Source: Isoetes taiwanensis
Lineage: Eukaryota > Streptophyta > Lycopodiopsida > Isoetales > Isoetaceae
Reading direction: 5' to 3'
Assembly: GCA_021234155.1 (NCBI GenBank)
Contig: JAJEKV010000260.1
Span: 184,001-248,000, forward strand
DNA: 64,000 nucleotides
This document shows positions 11,090-22,605 of this stretch, piece after piece. The translations under genes and the position numbers were made by a program. The number at the start of each line of letters is the position of its first letter. Positions within the stretch are counted from its first letter, which is position 1. Below the pieces are notes generated by a model. That model did not search any database, was not told the DNA's origin, and saw nothing but the letters and a program-made list of their open reading frames with translations.

Positions 11090-11125
11090 TATATATAAGG
11101 GTTGCTGACGTGGCTTGTGACGTGG
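11090..11125 (-). promoter_or_regulatory. TATA box with two ACGT (G-box/CRE-like) elements
   Basis: On the minus strand, CCACGTCA occurs at 11125-11118 and again at 11113-11106, followed by TTATATATA at 11098-11090. CACGTC-type sites are bound by plant bZIP factors, including light- and ABA-responsive ones. They stand upstream of the coding exon at 10880-11075. Confidence 0.5.
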
Positions 11126-12541
11126 TTTTTTCGGGGTATTTGACGGCTGTGCACCAAAACGGCGGCTGGATTGCTTCTTCTAAATTTAGTTCGATCCTAC
11201 AAACCCACAATTTGTTTTTTCCAGCTTTTTGGACCACATTTTATGTTCAACCTACTATGCTTTTGCATCTAACATGTTGTCGCGGCCTTTATTGCACTTT
11301 TGCCACTCAGACACATTCACACGCACACACGCGCACACACACTTCCTAAGCATGCATGTGGGTCTCCAGACACCCTTTGCATCTTGTCACTTGTTTGAAT
11401 CATTATACATGTAATCCAAGTCTATCTCCTTTGCCTTTACAAATAGATGGCTTTCAATGATTCACCCTTCACTCTCACAATGCAACCTTTTTGGTTCAAT
11501 ATCCACAATCAAATCTAATATACTAGGTTGTTTAGCAAAATGCCAATACCTTTATGAGTATCACTACAAGTTGTGACCAACATCACAAGATGTTTGTGTC
11601 TCCTAAAATCAACAAGACATTGGACTCCTACCTTTCCAACCAATGTAAGCCAAAGTGCTGTTAGCATTGCTCTATCTTTAAAACGTTTGTTTACCGTGAC
11701 GACATCGTGATAATGACTCCAAATTATTCTTATTCTTCTTTTGCTCCCTTGGTAGTGTTGGGCAAGTTAAAAAAAAGCTTTTCTGATTGAAATTAAAAGT
11801 TTCTAGTTGAGTTAGTGCATGGTAAAAAAATTTCCAATAGATTGCCATGTATATTTTATTTCCATATAAGGGCACTACAAATTTCTGCTTAGGAACTTGA
11901 ATATCTGGCTACTGGGGGAGAATTAGAAGATTTTTCGATAGGACTAAAAAGTTTACAAACACTAGAGTCTTTTGCAAAAGAATTTTATCCACCGCTTTTA
12001 ATTTGCAAAGTTTTGTCCATAACCAACATGGAAATAACCAACATGGAAACTGGGGAGATCATTCCATCTGCACAATGAAATCGGCGCTCCGATTCCGCTC
12101 AACAAGTAAATCCCTAGTTACCATATTGTGGAGGGATGGAACTGGGTCCAGGACCCGCTCTCCGCTAACGCCAGTTGCGAGACTCCTTGAAATGGGCGTC
12201 ATAGTTTCCATCCCCCCATACAACGTCTTCTTCTTCTATGCTTTGTGGGGCTAATTAATTATCAAGAGGTTCGTACGAAAGGGACTAGAGTGACTTTATA
12301 TTCCTGAAGTTGGATCTCCATAGGAGTTGGTTGGATGTCAAAGTTGAATGTCAAACATATTCCAAAATAGACAAAAGATGGCCGCCGAACTTGGGCGTCT
12401 GCCGTATAAACACAAAACTCAATTTTCTTCACTTGTTCTTGTCATCTTTATCATTATCCTTTTTCAAAAAAATCAGCGGTCGCCTAGGGCTTCTCAAGAT
12501 GCGATTACGTTATCCAGCAGATCAACAAAACATCGCCAAAA
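11126..12541. other. Spacer, CA-rich microsatellite
   Basis: No supported gene. A short impure CA/CG repeat lies at 11311-11342, and a 15-bp direct duplication (AACCAACATGGAAAT-like) lies near 12020-12050. Confidence 0.5.
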
Positions 12542-12998
12542 ATGGCGCAGCTTGCAGCGTTTTATGAAACCAGAGATCTGTGCAGATGTTGCCAAAAACA
12601 TAATCACTTGCAAAGTGTGCCCATTTCCAAGTTTGCACAGAGTAATCCAAGCTCCTCTTCATCTGGTTCTTCTGGTAATTTTAAATTTCTGCATGTCATT
12701 ACATGATGTTTTTTCCAATCATTTGAATCTGAAAACTGCTTCTATGACTTGCATGCAATTGATCTGAACATTTGGGAGTTTAATATTCGCAGTTGATTAC
12801 TGGAAAAGCAATAAAAACATGTTCTATTGACGGTTCTTCGTATTAGTCTGTAATTGGTTGTGATTCTGAGTTCTGGTCTAAATTCTGAGATCATCTTATT
12901 TATGTTTACCGCATTCTATGGCTAAAGCTAATTGCATCAGATGAAATGAAGTACACAGAAGCTGATGCTAAGAAGAATTGTCTGACCTTGACAGACTT
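12542..12998 (+). CDS. Two 5' exons of an unknown gene
   Basis: ATG 12542 opens MAQLAAFYETRDLCRCCQKH and runs to a donor at 12674/12675 (G|GTAATT, phase 1) through a serine-rich stretch. A second exon, 12941-12998, is bounded by GCATCAG| and |GTAAGT and reads on in the matching phase as DEMKYTEADAKKNCLTLTDL. The phase agreement across two good splice sites supports a real gene. The CxxC pair and the TEADAKKxxxLTxxDL pattern are loosely reminiscent of the linker in zinc-finger repair proteins such as XPA, but that resemblance is weak and I do not name it. Further exons to the right were not identified. Confidence 0.45.
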
Positions 12999-13004
12999 GT
13001 AAGT

Positions 13005-14293
13005 ACATTTTCATTTCCTGATTATTATATCATTGCTCATATGTTGTAGTGTATGCAGGATAGTGCTAAGTATATTGGACTAGATGAATAGACTGAGTTC
13101 CAGTCTTCTAAAATGTATATACGAGCGCTTGGTGGGTAAAGCTAAGCCATAGTACAACCACATATTACAAATAACAACATTGGATATTTGCGCATTCAAC
13201 AATTGAAGCAAAGTGATGATCTTTAATTGACGAGAAAGGCTATACACACATATAGCTTATCATTGTTAAGATAACTTTTCTTCTGGTCATTACTATCATA
13301 TTCGTCCTTATAATATTTGGGCTATATAATTAAATTTAAACTAACAATAGATGCCTTACTAGATTGTTGAATGCCTATAGCATACTTTTTACGTTCTAGT
13401 CTTCTAGTGGAATACCCCATTGGAGTTGATTGACCTTAGCATCTATTCTTCGTGGGTATAAAGCAGCGGGGAACGGGTCTGCCCTTGTTGCGAGAAAGAG
13501 AGCCCATGCTTCCCTTCTCCTACAAAATGGGAACTATAGGGGAGCTAAAAATTTGAAGAAATATGCCAACCTATTGTTTCGCTTCTCCCCGCCCAACTCT
13601 ATTCTGGGTATTGGCGTTTGACACGTGGCTTCAGCAAAACAATCTTCCAGAACAACGGTGACCCACTTTATATTTTGCCATGCAACATAGACCATTGCAA
13701 AAAAAAAAAATAAAAAATAAAAATGATTCGTCGTCATGATGTTAGATTCTTGCTTTTAAAAAGCAAAGGGATGGCTCATTGGTATTAGGTATAGCTATCA
13801 TGTGAGAGTTAAAACTTCCCTCTTGGAAAGAAGTTTACTATTAGTTGAGGATTTTAACCTATTTTACGCTATGTTGGCAATGTGGTTGTAGTGACAATTG
13901 CAAGGAAGCCATATCTTCCATTAGAAACAAATCCTAAATGTATTTATACGAAGTTATACAGACTTTTGCCTAATGTTGCAATTACTTTTGCCTAATGTTG
14001 CAAATGCATATTCTTTCATTCCGTGCACAATTCCACCTCCATGTTGGAATTGCTATTGCCTACAACGCCCTAGGAACTATAAACACTAATGATATTGATT
14101 CATTGATATTGTTCGTCAATAAATATCATCATCAATCTGCACATTCCTTACGATCATTGCACTCCACGACCTTCAGCATATATTATGTTCCTACAAACAT
14201 CTCTACTGCATAATCAGACAATTCATTAAATGCTTCCTCTACCTACATCTCAGAGGATTAGAGCAAGAATATAAAACAAGATGGAAGACTATA
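13005..14293. other. Spacer without a supported gene
   Basis: AT-rich sequence. A 20-bp direct duplication (TTTTGCCTAATGTTGCAA-like) lies at about 13966-14004. It may contain introns of the gene at 12542 but no further exon is convincing. Confidence 0.4.
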
Positions 14294-15273
14294 TCCTGAT
14301 GAACTTGCATTTCAGTATAGGATGGAACTTGATGTGCATTCTTTGAAGTAGGTGCCTTGAATATCTGGGTTGGCATCTAACAGGCTGTCACATTCTCCTT
14401 CTAAGTTGAAGGGTGCCACCTCTATGGACTGCTTAGCTACAAATTTGCAAGATCTTGATACCCAATTTAATGATGAGATAAGATTTGTGTTTTCTTATTT
14501 ACCTAGGCTTAATTACCTTCCCATGCTTCAGTGAAATACAAGTATACTAGAAATCTCAAGTAAATCACCGATTTGCAACCAAAGTCAGATAAACCAGATA
14601 AACCAGACAAATGCTAGGACATGCCTACAGATCTGGGCAGTAAAGATATATATCTCATCTCAAAATTATATAAGAAATAAATTGAGTTCCATAAGTGGAA
14701 GCATGAAAATTATATCGTGCATTACCTGAAGATTGAGTTGTTGAGCCTAATGGAAAAGGCCCAGTCTTGGATGTTTTGGAAGTTTAGTCTAGCTAGATAG
14801 CTCGTTTAGAACTATCTGGCCAGACTCATCTTCCAAAACACCCATGGCTATGTCTTAGATTTCTTTTGAAGAAGTAGGACGCATGTTATATATTTTTGAA
14901 CGAGTTGCTTCGCTAGATGAAGAGCTTGTACGATGATCAAATATCATTCCAAAACTGATTAACCATCACATAACCTATCCGAAAATCACAATGTTTAATG
15001 AGCATTAACATTGTAAAAATCATATAATGTAATGTTCCTAACCGGCATGCCGTAACCAACTGAGCAAAACCATCTAAACCATCATTCAATTACATTGGGA
15101 TTATGTCTTAATTTTGGGGCAAATTTCATATTACATGTTAGAACCATATTCAAATTCACACATTTCATCTCAAAAGTATGAAAACGTAATATCATATTAT
15201 TTACAAAATAGTCAATATTTTACGATATAGCCCTATATCATAAAAACATGATGAAGAAAATTTACATAGTTAT

Positions 15274-16263
15274 TCACTTTATTTGAGGCACCCCCAATGA
15301 TATCATAGCCTTCTTCCTTACATCTTGAGGTATTGTAATTTTCACATTTCTACCTGGAACAGTTTTTGGAGTCCATAAGTACAATACACATTCAAAGTCT
15401 AGCCAAACATTAGGATCACTAGGATTTCTGCTCCACTCTTTTGTCCACCAATCTAAATATCTTTCTTTATCACAGACATTGGTCAACTGATGCACTGGAT
15501 ACCACCATTCCACCTGCACATGGTTGAAATTAATATTACCTTCTTCTTTGCAAATATCAGAGATGGTGTATTCCAACCACACTGGATAGGTCTCTAAATC
15601 TGCTGGCTTTACTACCACAAATTGCTGGCACTCCAAATTAGTGGAAGCTTCATAAGCTTCCATGCTTAGATACTTTAGCCTATTTTTCTTAGGACCCAAC
15701 ATAGTGTTTGTCAGAAGGAGGAGCATATTGCTTACGAATGCTACTAACAGTGTCATCAACATCCTCAGCACCTGTTAAGGTCTTCCACCTAGTTTTAGGC
15801 AACTACCCTTCTTTCAATTCTTCTGAGGATGTGTCTACCCCCCCCAACCTCCAAACAAGTTAATCACCTTGTTCCAATACCAATGCATGATTGGTGTCAT
15901 CGGGGTTGGTTTGTCAATGCATTATATAGTCCTGAATTCCTTCCTTAGTCAATCCCAATTGCTTCACTTCTTTAGTAGGTTGTAGAACTTTTCATTACCC
16001 TAGAGGTATCATTCTCATCTCTATGCCATATTTCTTCCCCTCCTCTCCATTCCTCTTTTGAAGGTCTCATCTTCTATTGAAGGATTGGAATCCCATTTCT
16101 CACCCAGAAAGTGAATTGTAGAATGATCTTCAAGATCCAATGCATAAATATCCACAAAACTCTTCCAATCAGATTGTATATCTCTCATTGTTTTATCCTT
16201 CAGACAAAGATCAAGCCATACAGTCATATAGCTATAGGGCACATCAACCTTTTGATCATTCAA
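15274..16263 (-). pseudogene. Transposase 3' fragment (DUF7869-like family), right-arm copy
   Basis: Inverted counterpart of 1578-2623. The downstream segment (15771-15274) is open for 165 codons here, longer than its partner, and ends in TIPQDVRKKAM before diverging. The upstream segment (16263-16021) repeats SDWKSFVDIYALDLEDHS. Between them are stops and a C-rich stretch. The conserved tryptophan-rich block (VEWWYPVHQL, YLDWWTKEW, DPNVWLDF) is intact. The catalytic core is missing, so it cannot be an active transposase. Confidence 0.7.
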
Positions 16264-17459
16264 CTATGCCCATCTAATTACCTCTATACAAATGGACATT
16301 GGTTGCTGTTATAAATAGCTTCTCATTCTCCTGTATTGTCCTGTTGAACGGCCTACAACAAATGCATGTAATATATTTAGAGGGCATAAAATACAGTAGA
16401 ATCTAGAGGATACTGAAGACCTTAGACAATTTTCTGAACTGCCTCTAAATACTACAAGAGGAAGAAGCAATTTTGGATATTTAAGGGACTTGTGTATCAA
16501 TACTTGTGCTCCTCCACAAATCTTCGATAGTGTGCTGCCTGTTACTCTACATATCTGAGAATATTGCATGTAAAAAGATCTAAGTTTAGCTAACAGAGCT
16601 CTAATCCATAACCCTAATATGATTTGCCTTCCAAAAGCGTTCAAAGCCTGGGTGTGAAATATGTCACAACTTTCATACAGTCAACAAACAACAAATTCAC
16701 AGAAAGCATTTCTACACTGTAACTTGTAAACTCTTATTAGCCAAATCGAAATCATAGAAAAAGGGTTAACCCCTTAGAGAAAATAGAAGGCCTAAAAAAT
16801 ATAGTCACCTCCAACTCGAGTTGTGCACTGATCTTGCATTGGCCACTGCATGTCGGCATCCAAAAAGGGCCCAGTTCCTGGTATGTTCTTGGAGGTATCT
16901 TTGCTCTCCTGAACACCTTAATCAATAAAATGCATAAATATGCTCTGGCATGCGGAACAAACAAATGGATGTCTAGTAACACATTTTAAAGGACTTGACT
17001 TAATTTCCACAACGAAGCATAGGTTTGAAACCAATAAAGAGCAATACGGCAAATACCAAGCTCGATGCCAGTACTTGGCCAGAATGCCTTAAGAAGAAGA
17101 AAATCTTTATCCATACCTGCATATAGAAGAAGAAAAATCTGATCAAGAAGTGCATGTTCTGGTGAACCGTGGCAAGCATGCAGAGGATAAAAGGATAAAC
17201 CAGAATAAGAAATTTATGAAAGGGGGAGATAGATAAAGAAAGGAATGAAATCCTAGAATCCCAAATCATAGCAAATTTATTTTTGAGATTTTTGGATTTT
17301 TTTCGATGTATAAACTCTCTAAAATACTAGAAAATTGGACTTAAAAAAATTCCAGAAAAGTTTTTACACAAACTTAAAAATCCCAAATTAACAAGATTGA
17401 TTTTGTTTTTATCAAGCTTGGCATTCTACTACAAGAATGGACGTAAAAATGATAAAGAA

Positions 17460-17670
17460 GAAGAAGAAGAAGAGATTTTAACGTCACGCCACAAAGGCGC
17501 GGCCCCATCGGACATGTGACACTTTACAACACACCCAGATGGGTCCTGCCCCCACCACTTTACATTGCTGAAGTGGGTCCTTCCCCCACCAACTTTACAT
17601 TGCATGGCCACTTTCACAACGAGGCGTTGAACCCGTGACCTTGGGTATGGCAGTTTAACGTCTTACCACA
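17460..17670 (-). mobile_element. tRNA-derived SINE present only in the right arm
   Basis: On the minus strand it begins near 17670 with TGTGGTAAGACG (box A-like) and has a perfect pol III box B, GTTCAACGC, about 35-40 bp further. The body is about 140 bp, including two related GTGGGGG...CCCAC-type segments, and it ends in a CTT repeat tail. The left arm of the duplication shows the empty site (AATTCTTTATC), so the insertion is clean; the target duplication is short (about AGAA). A partial relative of its head lies near 32115-32165. Confidence 0.75.
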
Positions 17671-18062
17671 GAATTGAATCAAAGTTATGGGGACTATTAT
17701 AAATCAACCTTTGAGACATTTTTGAAAACTTTCTATTTTTTTGGTTGAGGTTCTTGGTATGGGCATCTAGAATATTAGAAAACATTATAGAGCATTCTAT
17801 TTTAATTAGGGTTCAAACTTTTTATTTTTGGGCCTCAAGTGCTTACCCATGCTGCTAAAGCCTGAAGTGTTTGTTCACGTATGTCTACAACATCTTGAAA
17901 GATCAAAAACTATGTTGTTCTTAAAAAAAAAAAAATCTATTGTTGGACTGGTCTACTTACTCGTAGCATCTAAAACATTCAGGAACATCCTAAAACATTT
18001 TAACTCTCTCAAAATTTCAGAAAAAAACTTCTATTTTCAATTGACATGCTTACCCATGAACA

Positions 18063-18300
18063 TTAAGAAACATTCTATTTTGAGTTTTTGTAAAATTCAA
18101 AACGAACTTTCTACTTTTAGATTGAGGTGCTTACTCATGAGCATCTAGAATATTCTAAAATATTCTAGAACTTTCTTGAAGTTCTAGGACATTCTAGAGA
18201 TTTCTAAAACATTTTGTGACTTTAGAGAACTTTACAAACTTTCTGGAACTTTTCAGAGCATTCTAGAACACCCTAGAGATATAGGTGGACCATTAGCATT
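18063..18300. repeat. Degenerate TTCTAGAA-rich tract
   Basis: From 18140 to 18280 the sequence is built of irregular 10-15 bp repeats with CTAGAA and ATTCTAG cores. It contains a perfect three-unit heat-shock-element pattern (nGAAnnTTCnnGAA) at 18167-18180, probably by chance of the repeat composition. No gene. Confidence 0.5.
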
Positions 18301-18352
18301 TCATGTAACATTAATAAAAAAAACAAGAATATATTCAACAATGGAAGCCTGA

Positions 18353-18475
18353 AGAGTTAGTTCAGGGATTTTCCCCACAAACTCCCCTTGCGGGGGTGAT
18401 GAGGTCGGGGGTTTGACTCCATAATTGGACAAAAAGATAGGAGATGGCCAACACGGATGGACAAACGAGATAGAC
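18353..18475 (+). mobile_element. Possible tRNA-derived SINE
   Basis: TAGTTCAGGG matches a tRNA box A apart from its last base, and GGGTTTGACTCC about 50 bp downstream is a near-match to box B. A strong CCCC/GGGG pairing lies between them. The 3' part is AT-rich with GATAGACAAACAG. It is different in sequence from the other SINEs in this cluster. Confidence 0.4.
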
Positions 18476-18652
18476 AAACAGAAAGCCTTCAAAATCCACC
18501 AGATCAGATGGCTTAGATCGATCTAAGCAAGATGTACGATCGAGATCTAGCAGCAGATTAAATGGGCAAACAGAAAGCTTTCAAAAGCCACCAGATCAGA
18601 TGGCTTAGATCGATCTAAGCAAGATGTACGATCGAGATCTAGCAGCAGATTA
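18475..18652 (+). repeat. 92-bp tandem duplication, each unit with an 18-bp perfect palindrome
   Basis: Units 18475-18566 and 18567-18652 are nearly identical. Each contains GCTTAGATCGATCTAAGC (18511-18528 and 18603-18620), a perfect 18-bp palindrome, followed by a second GATC-rich stretch. Confidence 0.85.
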
Positions 18653-18727
18653 TTACAATTTGGCGGATTATAAGAAGAATATTCATTGTAGATAAGACAT
18701 CATTAGTATATCTTTTCATCTTAATAA

Positions 18728-18866
18728 TAAAAGATAGATGGATAGATAGTATTTTTATGTCATGCCACATTGGTAGAGTGCATAAGCACATATGACAGAC
18801 CCCCAGAGACTTGAACACAAGATCTTTTAATTGTTAACCCAGTGGACTAGCCACTAAACCAAACAA
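18728..18866 (-). mobile_element. tRNA-derived SINE with (CTAT)n tail, minus strand
   Basis: On the minus strand a perfect box A, TGGTTTAGTGG (18861-18851), and a perfect box B, GTTCAAGTC (18816-18808), lie 34 bp apart. A body with TGGCATGACATAAAAATA follows, and the tail is CTATCTATCCATCTATC. It is head-to-head with a second copy of the same family that starts near 18895. Confidence 0.8.
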
Positions 18867-18894
18867 GAGGGAACTAAAAGAGGCTCTAGGAGTT

Positions 18895-19051
18895 GTGGTC
18901 TTGTGGCTAAAGGAGCAATTAGAAGATTTTGTATTCAAGTCTCTCTTAGGACATTTAGGGGACTGTCATGTCCTTATGGGATGCTGTCACATGGTATGAC
19001 GTAAAAAATATGATCTATTCATATGTTTATGTGGTACGACTTAAAAGGTAT

Positions 19052-19087
<36 letters not shown>

Positions 19088-19194
19088 GCTTATATTGTGA
19101 ACATAAAAAATATGATCTGGTTATTTGTCTATGTGCTATGACTTAAAAAGTACTATCTATCTACCTACCTACCTACCTATCTATCTATCTATGC
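18895..19194 (+). mobile_element. tRNA-derived SINE with (CTAT)n tail, plus strand
   Basis: Same family as the minus-strand copy at 18728-18866. Box A is slightly degraded (TGGTCTTGTGG, 18896-18906) and box B (ATTCAAGTC, 18933-18941) has one change. The body contains GGTATGACGTAAAAA and ends in a pure CTAT repeat (19047-19088). The 3' end is then repeated once more (CTATGACTTAAAAAGTA, then CTAT/CCTA repeats to about 19190), so the tail has been tandemly copied. Confidence 0.75.
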
Positions 19195-21772
19195 TTATTA
19201 TATTGTCAAGTGCATGTAAAACCTGTTATCCATATATCTATTTGTCTATGCTTTTTATGTTGTCAAATGCATGCTCATTGAATGAAAATTATACATTTCA
19301 ACATTACCATGCAAAATTTCAACACTACCATGCCTTTGCATTATCCATCTTTCTATCATTTCCTTTTCACTCTTTATCAGTCTTTTCCATTTCTTGTTTA
19401 TAACCTTTGACTGAGGACATATTCCATGTTATATAGGCCATGAAATTTAAAAAAAAAAAAAAATGCAAATATAGGCAGTTATATTCACATAAACTCTTTA
19501 TCTCTCCTCAGCCCCCCAAAGCCAGTGTTATCAGGCAACGTTTCATATGTAACCTGCACAAATATTACCATGAAGCTTAGTCTGGTTAAATAGGAATACC
19601 AGATCATATATGCAAAGAAAAGTCCCCACAAGCTTTAATCTTCTAAATCACCTAGAGCAAAGGGAGAGAGGCATCACCAGGTATCCCTAGTGAGATGAAG
19701 TGTCTAAAAAAAACCCAGCCTGAACTAGCATATGCTAGACCAGCATCTACCTCGGTCAATCCCTTGGTAGTATTATCATCCTAATATCTAGACTGAGCAA
19801 GCCAGTCTAGACTAGTACCTCTCTTCCCAAAGCCTAAGTAATTTAACCTGAAGACCATTATTTACTCACCAAAGTCTTAAGAAATAAGTCAAAGTCTTAA
19901 GAAATAAGTCATCTATTACAGCATCAACTTGAATTCTGTGCAGATACATAGGCAATAGACTATGAACTATATGCCCTTAGACTATGAACTACATGTCCTA
20001 AAGCTGAAAAATATTGCCCAAAACTTGGCACAATTGTTAATCTATTCACTAGAAATACATCTCAACATAAAAGCAACCCGTGTACTTATCCATGTAAAGG
20101 CATCGTAGCATCTGGTCCATGGTCTATGCCAATAAAATTCCAGAAATGTATATCATTTATAGCTCCAAGGCTTCTTTATCCAGCATCTCTATTTCCATAA
20201 TCCATCCTCTTTCAAGCTAAAGAAAACCCTGAAAAGCAAAAAAAGACAATAGGAGGAGAGAACCCGTACCTGCAGCCAATCAATACACAATTGGCGTGAA
20301 AACGGTAAATGTGCAAGGGCCAAAAGGTACATTGGGTCTCTCAGTTTATCACTGATCACCAATTGTATCCTTTTGCCCTGAGTTAGCTTTAACAAGAAAG
20401 AAAAATGGAACAATAACATGAGATTTTTCTAAAATCCAAAAGATGCAAAGTGCATTATGGCATAAGCCATACTTGTATAAAGACTTAACATTCTAGCCGT
20501 GTACATAACTGCAACAATTAAGCTAAGAGCAGGTCTCCTTTAACCCTTCAGATTTGATTCGTCTAAGATATAATAGACGGAAAACAACATAGCAATTCAG
20601 AGGAACACAATCTATAAAGAAATTCTGAACTTTAGCTTTATCAAACTATTGTTCAGTCATTTGTATACTCCAGCACTCAAGATGAGTTACCTTGTTCAGT
20701 ACAACAAGCCTTATTTCATAGATTTTCCTTAAGTCATATCAACAGAACATAAAATCTGACCTGATTATGGTTGCTGCAGACTTCTGTATTTGATTTTTTG
20801 ATGCTTGTTTGGTGGCTTCTCACCAAAGCACGTTCTTATATATTCCATTCACCGGTGCATTCCAAGCTTACATTCACATCTTGCCATGATATTGCTGGGT
20901 TATAGATGCTATCAAATCTTCATTGTTACATCATGGAATCAAGCTTATCAAGGAAACTCCATCATCGGCAACTCATATAGAGTGTATAAGCATCAAGCCT
21001 CTAGAACCTTAAGGGCCTGCTTATGCCTTAATCGGCCTTGTAAACTTGAGGGAAAGTGGCTTGCCATTAGAGCCCAATCGGCGTCGCCGTGAACAAAGAC
21101 CTAAGATGTATTCTCCTTGTAAAGAAAAAGGAAAACGTTCATTTCCCCTTAATCAATAATTTAATTTAATTTAATTTAATTTAATATTATATTATCAAGC
21201 CATTTTAGGCCCCCAGGCCTCTATGGCAAATATGTACAGAGTTAAGCGCTCATTCTGCCAAACTATTTAATTTCATATTTTCGAGAAAACCCTTATGTCA
21301 AGAGTATTCCATAAGTAAATTTAAGGACTTGAGGCATCATGGCAACGTACCTTAGTTAATAGGAGCTTCCTATTCCACCATGCCCATCGTAATAAGAATA
21401 ATCTACAATAAAAGTTGCATGCAAAGCTCCTTTGCATGTCAAAGTCACACATGTCAAGCATGCATTTAATCAAATGCATGTTGATGAGGTTTACATTAGA
21501 ATGGTCTCTAGATATCATTAGACAAAACATATGTCTCATAACAACATCAATTTGTAATATCTAGAAAGATCCCTAGATCCCTAAATATTTATTTGATCCT
21601 TGATGCATCAAACGTGATATTACCACATGTAGTCATGTGCAAAAGTGATCTCTAGAAGTGATCTCTGGATCATCATTGTCTGTCCAGGCAAAGTTGCTTA
21701 ATTGAAGCATAATTAATAAAAAAAAAAAAAAAAAAAACCTAGTCAAAATGTGGCCCCCTTTACCTTTATGTA
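19195..21772. other. Long spacer without a supported gene
   Basis: AT-rich DNA. Contents seen: a 20-bp direct duplication (AAAGTCTTAAGAAATAAGTC) at about 19871-19910, an AATTT microsatellite at 21158-21186, and an A run at 21719-21737. Open frames here are short and show no splice or domain evidence. Confidence 0.5.
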
Positions 21773-21917
21773 AGGTAAAGGCTGTTGAGGCCATTATTCT
21801 GGCGGAAAAGGCCTGGGGGCTGCGAGGCTCGCTGGCGGCGCCGCTCGCGGCCTGCCAGCTCGCCCCGCCGCCGCCAGGCCTTTTCCGCCATAAAAATGGC
21901 CTCAATGGCCTTTACCT
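21773..21917. mobile_element. GC-rich foldback MITE
   Basis: AGGTAAAGGCTGTTGAGGCC and the following 25 bp (to 21817) are repeated inverted at about 21870-21917, with CCGCC-rich DNA between. The structure folds into one long hairpin containing two GGCGGAAAAGGCC-type blocks. Its GC content contrasts sharply with the flanks. No clear target duplication is visible. Long open frames on both strands here are only a by-product of GC richness. Confidence 0.7.
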
Positions 21918-22050
21918 GTTACAAAAACATTATTCGTGTTAGGATCTCGTCTAACAGCCTTCCTAAAGAAATACCAACTGGCTACTTTTTACAAGGTGAA
22001 TAGAGGTTACTATTATTTTGCCACATTGCAACTAACCTTAGCCTTATTAA

Positions 22051-22098
22051 ATGCTCCCATGGACATACGTGTAAATGCTCCCATGGACATACGTGTAA
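22051..22098 (+). repeat. 24-bp tandem duplication
   Basis: ATGCTCCCATGGACATACGT plus GTAA occurs twice in perfect tandem (22051-22074 and 22075-22098). Confidence 0.9.
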
Positions 22099-22605
22099 CC
22101 CTATATGCAGACTTTGTAAATATAGCATCCATGAGTTTTGCACTTTCTTACGGTCCTACATGACTCAGAGAGGCTACAACATTGGTGATAATCTTGAATT
22201 TGGAAGTCAAGGTCTAAAGGTTGAATGCTTGGAGGCATATAGTTAATTAGGGTTGCTATTTTGGGTTCTTTTGTTGCTAAAATCTTATATCATATTTATT
22301 GTTTAAATTTGGTTTTCCCGACAAGTGGAAAATTTTTTGGATTTTTTTCAGGCATCTTTGTCTAATGTTGTGGGGATTTTTTATGATGGAAAAAATTTCT
22401 GACTATAAAAAATTATGAAAATTTCCTCGGGTATAATTTCAGCAAGGCTTTTCTTTCGACGGATTATTTCTTTTTTGACATCGAGGCCTTGCATGTTGGA
22501 TGGAAGACACGTCCATAAGCTATTTGGCATTATTACAGGCCATTATCCAAAACTTTGACTGGCTTAGATGTTTATCGGGCAGTATGATTAGTCCGACGAA
22601 GAGAG

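Larger units (their letters stand above)
14294..18062 (-). repeat. Right arm of large inverted duplication 1
   Basis: Reverse complement of 1-3562. It is longer than the left arm mainly because a SINE of about 210 bp (17460-17670) sits in this copy only. The inner boundary is sharp: matching stops just left of 14294 (and just right of 3562). Confidence 0.9.

Noticed and set aside
18168-18180. Heat-shock element GAACTTTCTTGAA
   Set aside because: It lies in a long degenerate TTCTAGAA-type tract with no gene or TATA box nearby, so a chance match from composition is more likely.
20805-21092. Open frame of 95 codons ending near a serine-alanine tail
   Set aside because: No splice, promoter or domain support; composition matches the non-coding flanks.
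21748-22003. Overlapping open frames on both strands encoding Ala/Pro/Arg-rich peptides
   Set aside because: They arise from the GC-rich interior of the foldback MITE at 21773-21917.
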